In this document: positions 5,232 to 9,056 of the stretch, piece after piece | Layout of the letters: the number at the start of each line of letters is the position of its first letter | Position numbering within the stretch: the stretch's first letter is position 1 | Assembly: GCA_000997475.1 (NCBI GenBank) | Contig: LCEC01000022.1 | Coordinates: 1 to 9,056, forward strand | DNA: 9,056 nt | DNA from: Parcubacteria group bacterium GW2011_GWB1_42_6 | Lineage (GTDB): Bacteria > Patescibacteriota > Minisyncoccia > Portnoybacterales > GWB1-42-6 | Direction: 5' to 3' | The notes under the pieces: model-generated | Told to the model about the DNA's origin: nothing | The model's input: only the letters and a program-made list of their open reading frames with translations | Database searches by the model: none | Position numbers and translations under genes: made by a program

Positions 5232-5645
5232 TTACTTTCCAAAAAAATATTTCCACCATTTTACCGGATTACCGTCTTCTTCTTTTTTTTCTTCTTTATC
5301 TTCCGCTTTCGCGGAATCCGTTTGCGATTCCTGATTGATTCGCTGAACTATCGCCGCTTCGGGCACCACCACCACATTCTCCCCTTCTTTTTTAAGATTC
5401 AATTTTTCCTTGGCTTCTCTCTCCAGAAAATCGGCGCTGTTGAAATAATTCATCAATTGCGAAAGATCGCCGCTTGATTTTTCCAGCCTTTCCACTTCGC
5501 TTTTCAGATTATTGATTTCCTTGTTAAGCTCATGCCGCTTGTAAGTGAGTCTGACAAGCTGCAAACCAAACCAAATGAAAATCAAAAGCAGCAAAAAAAG
5601 CAAAAGTTTGAAAGAAAAAAATTTTTTAAAACTATTCTCCGGCAT
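5232..5645 (-). CDS. DivIC/FtsB-family septum formation initiator-like protein
   Basis: This is a small bitopic divisome protein of the DivIC/FtsB (septum formation initiator) family. These proteins bridge cytoplasmic and extracellular parts of the division machinery, usually in a complex with FtsL and FtsQ/DivIB. The 137-aa product has a short basic N-terminus, one transmembrane helix (about 13-31), a heptad-like coiled coil (about 34-58) and the family's conserved junction LEREAKEKLNLKKEGENVVV (74-93). A low-complexity Lys/Glu linker then leads to an aromatic-basic tail (PVKWWKYFFGK), reminiscent of tails on this family in CPR genomes. The ATG at 5645 places the transmembrane helix at the expected distance. 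No Shine-Dalgarno is visible. It is divergent from the small ORF at 5689 and upstream of the tRNA cluster. FtsB and DivIC cannot be told apart here. Confidence 0.88.
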   Translation of the reverse strand: MPENSFKKFFSFKLLLFLLLLIFIWFGLQLVRLTYKRHELNKEINNLKSEVERLEKSSGDLSQLMNYFNSADFLEREAKEKLNLKKEGENVVVVPEAAIVQRINQESQTDSAKAEDKEEKKEEDGNPVKWWKYFFGK

Positions 5646-5654
5646 CTGTTTTTT

Positions 5655-5663
5655 TGATATAAT
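5655..5663 (+). promoter_or_regulatory. Extended -10 promoter for the small membrane-peptide gene
   Basis: TG-A-TATAAT is an exact extended -10 element. No good -35 lies 17-18 bases upstream, which extended -10 promoters can tolerate. Transcription would start near 5670, leaving a leader of about 19 nt before the ATG at 5689 and making the ATG at 5662 unusable. Confidence 0.5.
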
Positions 5664-5688
5664 GAATCATATCCTTAAACTAAAGAAT

Positions 5689-5796
5689 ATGGCTTTCTCA
5701 AGGCACAGCAAATCATTCAAAATAATTTGGACTATCTTGGTGGCGCTGATAGTCTTAAGTATGATTATTTTTACCGTCGCCCCCATGCTTGGATGA
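5689..5796 (+). CDS. Small single-pass membrane peptide (35 aa), function unknown
   Basis: The peptide starts MAFSRHSKSFKIIW and has a basic, polar N-terminus of about 10 residues followed by a continuous hydrophobic helix (about 11-33) ending APMLG. That charge pattern predicts N-in insertion. It ends with TGA. An in-frame ATG 27 bases upstream (5662) overlaps the -10 element, so 5689 is chosen. It lies in the divergent gap between the DivIC/FtsB-like gene and lepA, and its own promoter supports expression. I recall similar short basic-plus-TM peptides in Parcubacteria but cannot verify homology. Whether it acts in division, as a membrane regulator or as a toxin-like peptide is unknown. Confidence 0.55.
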   Translation: MAFSRHSKSFKIIWTILVALIVLSMIIFTVAPMLG

Positions 5797-5842
5797 TAAC
5801 AGACAGGTTATATCTTTTCAATTACTTATTGCTTCTGAATAA

Positions 5843-5974
5843 AACCCTACGGAATTACAGATAAATACAGATATTACGGATTCATCCCCCTTCCCAACCC
5901 TCCTCCTTTGAAAGGTGGAGAGAGAGGGTGGGGATATCCGTATCATCCGTAAAGATTTGTAATTCCGTAGGGTT
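5843..5974. repeat. 132-bp element with 17-bp perfect terminal inverted repeats, next to the lepA stop
   Basis: AACCCTACGGAATTACA (5843-5859) and its exact reverse complement (5958-5974) form the ends. The arms continue imperfectly inward through ATTACGGATTCATCCCC and a matching GGGGATATCCGTATCATCCGT. The centre holds a C/G-run hairpin (CTCC-T-CCTTT/AAAGG-T-GGAG, about 5900-5920). The right end is one base from the lepA TAA (5978-5976). It lies between convergent genes and may act as a bidirectional terminator. Confidence 0.8.
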
Positions 5975-5975
5975 C

Positions 5976-7781
5976 TTATTTTTTTAACACCTTTAAAAAC
6001 ACATCTTGGGGGATATTCACCCGCCCTGCTTCGCGCATTTTTTCCTTGCCCCTTTTTTGTTTCTCCAAGAGTTTCCGTTTGCGGGTGTAATCGCCGCCAT
6101 AGAGATATCCCGTCACATCCTTGCGGCGGGCTTTGATATCTTCGCGCGCCAAAATTTTTCCGCCCACCACCGCCTGCAAAGCGACGGAAAAAAGCTGCGG
6201 CGGCAAAACCTCTTTCAGTTTTTCAAGAATTCCTTTGCCTTCCAGATGCGCTTTGTCTCTGGGCACAATCCGCGAAAAAGCCTCAATCGGATCCTTGGCC
6301 ACCAAAATATCCAATCGCACCAAGTCATTCTTGTGCCAACCCGTGAGCTCATAGCCCATCGAAGCATAGCCGCTGGTGGCGCCCTTTAATCGATCATAAA
6401 AATCAACGATGATTTCCCGCAAAGGGGCTTCGTAAACAATCACGACTCTTTCGCCGGTTAAATATTGAGTGTCTATATAATTTCCGCCAAGGCTTTGCGT
6501 GAGCTTCATAACCGATCCCAAATATTCTCCGGGAGTAATTATCTCCAATTTTATCCACGGTTCTTCTATTTGGCGGATTTTGGACGGATCGGGAAGTTCT
6601 TGAGGAGAATAAATCATACGCTCGATGCCGGAATTATCCATCAGGCGATACACAACGCTTGGAGTGGTAACAATTAAACCGAGGCCGTATTCCCGCCGCA
6701 ATCTTTCGGTTACAATCTCCATATGCAGCATTCCCAAAAATCCGCATTTAAACCCCCGCCCCAAAGCTTCGGAATGTTCCGGTTCATAGACCAGCGAAGC
6801 ATCGCTCAATTTTAATTTGGACAACGCTTCCTTCAGAACGTCAAAATCACTGCCTTCGGCCGGATAAAAACTGGCAAAAATCATCGGCCTGGGTTCTTGA
6901 TATTCAGCCAATGGTTTAATAATTTCGCCGCGAGTGAAAAGACTGGAAATAGTGTCTCCCACGCGGCACAAGGAAACGTCTTTGAGGCCCGTGGCAAGAT
7001 AGCCAATTTCTCCGGCTCTTAGTTTTTCAACCGCGCTAAGCGCGGGAGTAAAAATTCCCGCCTCCAAAACTTCGGCTTTGGCGCCGGAAGCCAGAAAAGA
7101 AATTTTTTCTCCCCGCTTTATTTCTCCGTCAACAACGCGAATATAAGCAAGAACACCTTTGTAGGAATCATAATTTGAGTCAAAAACCAGAGCCCTAAAA
7201 AGTTTTTTTTCATCCCCCGCCACGGCGGGCGATGGGATTTTTTCAATTACCGTTTGCAAAAGCGCTTCCACGTTTAAACCGTCTTTGGCTGAAATCTTAA
7301 AAATTTCAGAATCAATGCCCAAATTTCTGATTTCTTTTTCCACCTCTTCAACTCTGGAACCCGGCAAATCGATTTTATTGATAGCCGGAATAATTACCAA
7401 ATTTTGCTGGCGCGCCAGATATAAATTCGCCAAAGTTTGAGCCTGCACCCCTTTGGTCGCGTCAACCAGCAAAATAGCGCCCTCAACCGCGGCCAAAGAA
7501 CGTGATACTTCATACGAAAAATCAACGTGCCCCGGAGTGTCAATCAAATTAAGCATATATTCCTCGCCTTTATATTCGTATTTCATCCGCACCGGCTGAA
7601 GTTTGATCGTGATTCCCCGTTCGCGTTCCAAATCCATCTGGTCCAAATATTGCTCGCGCATTTTCCTTTTTTCCACGGTTTTGGTCAATTCCAAAAACCT
7701 ATCCGCCAGAGTGGATTTTCCGTGGTCAATATGGGCGATAATGCAGAAGTTTCTGATGTATTTTTGATCCATAATTAGCAT
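5976..7781 (-). CDS. lepA: Elongation factor 4 (LepA), ribosome-associated GTPase
   Basis: LepA/EF4 is a translational GTPase related to EF-G that acts on the ribosome, with roles in back-translocation and in initiation or assembly having been proposed. At 601 aa it is full length. GTPase motifs are G1 AHIDHGKST (16-24), G2 RGITI (55-59), G3 DTPGH (81-85), G4 NKID (135-138) and G5 SAK (164-166). EF-G-like domains follow, then the LepA-specific C-terminus with ALQAVVGGKILAREDI, RKDVTGYLYGGDYTRKRKLL and the closing VNIPQDVFLKVL. The ATG at 7781 is preferred over the one at 7772 because GGAGG lies 5 bases upstream, the best Shine-Dalgarno among the genes seen here. That site is itself in a hairpin. 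A good promoter lies at 7912-7884. Termination may involve the inverted-repeat element abutting the stop codon. Confidence 0.97.
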   Translation of the reverse strand: MLIMDQKYIRNFCIIAHIDHGKSTLADRFLELTKTVEKRKMREQYLDQMDLERERGITIKLQPVRMKYEYKGEEYMLNLIDTPGHVDFSYEVSRSLAAVEGAILLVDATKGVQAQTLANLYLARQQNLVIIPAINKIDLPGSRVEEVEKEIRNLGIDSEIFKISAKDGLNVEALLQTVIEKIPSPAVAGDEKKLFRALVFDSNYDSYKGVLAYIRVVDGEIKRGEKISFLASGAKAEVLEAGIFTPALSAVEKLRAGEIGYLATGLKDVSLCRVGDTISSLFTRGEIIKPLAEYQEPRPMIFASFYPAEGSDFDVLKEALSKLKLSDASLVYEPEHSEALGRGFKCGFLGMLHMEIVTERLRREYGLGLIVTTPSVVYRLMDNSGIERMIYSPQELPDPSKIRQIEEPWIKLEIITPGEYLGSVMKLTQSLGGNYIDTQYLTGERVVIVYEAPLREIIVDFYDRLKGATSGYASMGYELTGWHKNDLVRLDILVAKDPIEAFSRIVPRDKAHLEGKGILEKLKEVLPPQLFSVALQAVVGGKILAREDIKARRKDVTGYLYGGDYTRKRKLLEKQKRGKEKMREAGRVNIPQDVFLKVLKK

Positions 7782-7784
7782 TTT

Positions 7785-7802
7785 CCCCTCCTTTAGGAGG
7801 GG
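7785..7802 (-). promoter_or_regulatory. Hairpin sequestering the lepA Shine-Dalgarno
   Basis: On the minus strand CCCCTCC (7802-7796), loop TAAA, GGAGGGG (7791-7785) is followed by AAA and the ATG. The Shine-Dalgarno is the entire 3' strand of a 7-bp GC-rich stem, so ribosome access would require it to open. The sequence belongs to the C/G-run palindrome family; an almost identical stem is at 8785-8806. Confidence 0.7.
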
Positions 7803-7846
7803 TTAGGGGGAGATTTTTACATTAATATAATTATAAATACTGATCT

Positions 7847-7880
7847 GGCGTTCCCTTAACCCAAATATCTCCCGAACGCC
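7847..7880 (-). promoter_or_regulatory. Hairpin at the 5' end of the lepA leader
   Basis: GGCGTTC (7880-7874 read on the minus strand) and GAACGCC (7853-7847) form a 7-bp stem with a 20-nt loop. The stem begins almost at the transcription start predicted from the promoter, so it would cap the mRNA with structure. No known riboswitch class is recognised. Confidence 0.5.
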
Positions 7881-7883
7881 CCG

Positions 7884-7912
7884 ATTATATCACGAATTTT
7901 TGGTTTCCTCAA
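7884..7912 (-). promoter_or_regulatory. Sigma-70-type promoter of lepA
   Basis: The minus strand reads TTGAGG (7912-7907), exactly 17 bases, then TATAAT (7889-7884). The -10 is perfect, the -35 matches four of six, and the spacing is optimal. The start is predicted near 7877, giving a leader of about 95 nt with two hairpins before the lepA ATG at 7781. Confidence 0.75.
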
Positions 7913-7954
7913 GTTTAATTATTTTCAAAATATTCAGCTTTTCTTTTCTCTTCT

Positions 7955-8019
7955 TCACAAAAAAGAAAAACCTCGCATGATTTCCATGCGAGGTATAATT
8001 TTTTTCGGTTTCAAAGGAC
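7955..8019. repeat. 65-bp perfect direct repeat, copy 1
   Basis: This segment (TCACAAAAAAG...AAAGGAC) is identical over 65 bases to 8943-9007, 988 bp away. It includes the hairpin and A/T tracts described under the terminator entry and the tail TCGGTTTCAAAGGAC. The two copies bracket the orphan gene at 8067-8612 and its upstream region. Confidence 0.95.
7959..7993 (-). terminator. Strong intrinsic terminator of the orphan gene (bidirectional)
   Basis: CCTCGCATG/CATGCGAGG forms a 9-bp stem (7971-7993) with a 5-nt loop. On the minus strand it is followed by TTTTTCTTTTTT. On the plus strand it is followed by TATAATTTTTTT, so it could also work in that direction. It lies about 75 bases past the stop of the orphan gene and separates it from lepA. 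Confidence 0.85.
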
Positions 8020-8066
8020 TGAATTCCAAGGACAGAAAACCAAGGAACCCAGTCCAAAGGACAAAG
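8014..8066. repeat. Degenerate 14-15-bp tandem repeat with a hairpin, 3' of the orphan gene
   Basis: AAGGAC or AAGGAA recurs at 8014, 8028, 8042 and 8057, so the unit is AAGGAC plus 8 or 9 bases usually ending CC. The same stretch can fold: GGACTG (8016-8021) with CAGTCC (8050-8055), and TTCC (8024-8027) with GGAA (8044-8047). A related, diverged series follows the second repeat copy (9003-9044). Confidence 0.6.
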
Positions 8067-8612
8067 CTACTTGCGAAGGCCGGCGAACCACCAATGGCCA
8101 TCCCAGACGCCGTCGTCGCGGTCGACATCCACGACGCGCCCGCCGCGCCAGCGGTCGAAGGCCAGATAACACCATGTATCGGCCGAATCCTTCCAGTGAG
8201 TGCTATTGGGATAAGCATCCGCAAAAGCCGGATCGGCTTCGTTGACAGCCGCGAGTGAATAAGGGTCTGCGGCAACGAGTCCGCGCAGAGCATACTCTTT
8301 CTCGAGATCAGCATCGCTAATCTCGAGACCGAGCTGGAAGAAGAAAATCTCCGTTTCCTCATCCTCACCCCGAGGCATCGCTTCCACAACGCCGGAATTG
8401 GTGCACTGCTTACGGCCCGTGGCGTCAAGCATCTCCCGCGGGGAACGCTGGCGGTTCACCCTCGCACAACGAACGATCGTATTGCTGACCGCCTCCACAT
8501 ACTTGCGAACCACAGCTACTAGTTCGTCGATTAGCGAAACTCCAAGGTCATTAATAACACGCTGCGTCGGTTCGCTCGGCAGGCCAGCCTTGTGGAGACC
8601 CGCTCCCAGAAG
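8067..8612 (-). CDS. Trp-rich orphan protein with a damaged or unusual start, function unknown
   Basis: From the GTG at 8513 the product is 148 aa, but protein-like sequence in the same frame continues 33 codons upstream (ending LVA before the GTG; including GLPSEPTQRVINDLG) to a TAG at 8615-8613, with no ATG, GTG or TTG between. The full coding stretch is about 181 codons. The N-terminal half is helical. The C-terminal half has the acidic MPRGEDEETEIFFFQLG, then LVAADPYSLAAVNEADPAFA, then a Trp-rich end (THWKD, WCYLAFDRW, WDGHWWFAGLRK). I recognise this ending from hypothetical proteins of CPR genomes, from memory only; the function is unknown and no catalytic motif is seen. Base composition is markedly more GC-rich than its neighbours. 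No signal peptide or TM segment is seen. The start may be a CTG, or the gene may be decaying. It ends TAG at 8067, before the tandem repeat and terminator. Confidence 0.7.
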   Translation of the reverse strand, partial: LLGAGLHKAGLPSEPTQRVINDLGVSLIDELVAVVRKYVEAVSNTIVRCARVNRQRSPREMLDATGRKQCTNSGVVEAMPRGEDEETEIFFFQLGLEISDADLEKEYALRGLVAADPYSLAAVNEADPAFADAYPNSTHWKDSADTWCYLAFDRWRGGRVVDVDRDDGVWDGHWWFAGLRK

Positions 8613-8643
8613 CTATTGATTAGAAAACAGAGACCAAGCGGTA

Positions 8644-8724
8644 ATGTGCACACACATATGGCGGTTTTTGTTCCCGGCTACTAAGTTGGGAATATGTCCA
8701 TCCATATATGCCAACAACAATTAA
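8644..8724 (+). CDS. Possible 26-codon small ORF just ahead of a terminator
   Basis: ATG at 8644 opens a short frame (MCTHIWRFLFPATKLG...) ending TAA at 8722-8724, only 5 bases before a strong plus-strand terminator hairpin. No convincing Shine-Dalgarno or promoter is seen. The same stretch as plus-strand RNA folds TTCCCGGC-TACTAA-GTTGGGAA (about 8670-8691) using two G-U pairs that would be lost on the other strand. A small non-coding RNA is therefore an equally good reading. Confidence 0.25.
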   Translation: MCTHIWRFLFPATKLGICPSIYANNN

Positions 8725-8729
8725 AAGCG

Positions 8730-8760
8730 AAGCCCGAGCTGAACACAGCCGGGCTTTTTT
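8730..8760 (+). terminator. Intrinsic terminator on the plus strand
   Basis: AGCCCG-A-GCTG-AACA-CAGC-CGGGCT forms a 10-bp GC-rich stem with one bulged A and a 4-nt loop, followed by a run of six T (8755-8760). It is the clearest sign that something is transcribed rightwards here, although no sure gene lies before it. On the minus strand the downstream TTCGCTTTTAATT is a poor T-tract. Confidence 0.75.
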
Positions 8761-8778
8761 CGTTTTGAGAATTTTTGC

Positions 8779-8878
8779 ATTCCTCCCCTCCTTTTTTAAG
8801 GAGGGGTCGGGGGAGGTAATCCCTATTCTGAATTAATTACCCCGCCTTAATCCTCCCCTTGATAAGGGGAGGAGGAAT
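8779..8878. repeat. 100-bp nested palindromic repeat block
   Basis: The ends ATTCCTCC (8779-8786) and GGAGGAAT (8871-8878) are reverse complements. Inside are two stems: CCCCTCCTT-TTTT-AAGGAGGGG (8785-8806) and TCCTCCCCTT-GAT-AAGGGGAGGA (8851-8873). A central GGTAAT...ATTACC pair joins them, so the block can fold as a branched cruciform. It belongs to the same C/G-run family as the lepA leader hairpin and the element after ftsX. Confidence 0.75.
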
Positions 8879-8942
8879 ACTGGATCCGCGTCAATCCGTT
8901 GATTACGGCTGAAAAATATCTTCCGATCTGCCGTCAATTTTA

Positions 8943-9007
8943 TCACAAAAAAGAAAAACCTCGCATGATTTCCATGCGAGGTATAATTTTTTTCGGTTTC
9001 AAAGGAC
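8943..9007. repeat. 65-bp perfect direct repeat, copy 2, containing a terminator hairpin
   Basis: This is identical to 7955-8019. It carries the same CCTCGCATG/CATGCGAGG hairpin (8959-8981) with minus-strand T-tracts (8958-8947), so it is probably the terminator of another minus-strand gene lying beyond the right edge. The remaining 9008-9056 holds the start of a tandem-repeat or hairpin region (AAGATTC 9009-9015 with GAATCTT 9033-9039, inside GGAC 9004-9007 and GTCC 9041-9044) and no recognisable gene. Confidence 0.95.
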
Positions 9008-9056
9008 AAAGATTCAAGGATAAAAGTTTAAAGAATCTTAGTCCTAAGCACCGACT

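Noticed and set aside
8014..8066. CRISPR array
   Set aside because: The units are 14-15 bases with only 6 conserved positions, with no repeat-spacer structure of CRISPR size and no cas gene nearby.
7955..8428. 157-codon minus-strand frame overlapping the orphan gene
   Set aside because: It runs through the terminator and repeat copy and has low-complexity Ser/Arg sequence. The overlapping frame ending at 8067 has a protein-like pattern and stops just before the terminator.
614..9056. Long open frames opposite lepA, prfB, ftsX, ftsE and the phosphatase gene
   Set aside because: They lie antisense to genes with complete family motifs and have no domain character, start signals or independent support.
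8930..9056. Insertion sequence bounded by the 65-bp direct repeats
   Set aside because: No transposase or recombinase frame lies between the copies, and the repeats carry a terminator, unlike insertion-sequence ends or target duplications.

Overview
The window looks like a piece of a Candidate Phyla Radiation (Patescibacteria, Parcubacteria-like) bacterial chromosome. This is an inference from several traits: compact housekeeping genes with few recognisable Shine-Dalgarno sites, tRNA genes without an encoded CCA end, spacers packed with palindromic repeats, a DivIC/FtsB-like protein ending in a short aromatic-basic tail, and a small Trp-rich orphan protein of a kind I associate with these genomes. 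RF2 is present with a UGA-programmed frameshift, so UGA is a stop codon here. That argues against the UGA-to-glycine lineages (Gracilibacteria, SR1).

Layout. Nearly everything is on the minus strand, so transcription runs from high to low coordinates. 8943-9056 holds a terminator-bearing repeat at the edge. 8779-8878 is a palindromic repeat block, and 8644-8760 holds a possible plus-strand small ORF or RNA ending in a clear terminator. 8067-8612 is a GC-rich orphan gene with a damaged start, whose 3' side carries a second, perfect 65-bp copy of the edge repeat (7955-8019). lepA (5976-7781) follows, with a good promoter and a hairpin over its ribosome binding site. A 35-codon membrane peptide (5689-5796, plus strand) diverges from a DivIC/FtsB-like gene (5232-5645). 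Next come an interrupted tRNA-Gly that contains an intact tRNA-Gly(CCC), then tRNA-Thr(CGT), prfB (with programmed +1 frameshift), ftsE, ftsX, tRNA-Gln(CTG) and an inositol-monophosphatase-family gene ending at 608 with a terminator. The left 375 bases hold what looks like a broken or frameshifted gene running off the window.

How the genes fit together. prfB-ftsE-ftsX is a widely conserved bacterial neighbourhood. FtsE and FtsX form the ABC-type divisome complex that controls septal peptidoglycan hydrolysis, and the DivIC/FtsB-like protein is another divisome component. RF2, EF4 (LepA) and the tRNAs make up a translation group. The accessory signal lies in the spacers: inverted-repeat elements whose ends touch stop or start codons, a nested and disrupted tRNA locus, and a cassette-like orphan gene associated with 65-bp direct repeats.
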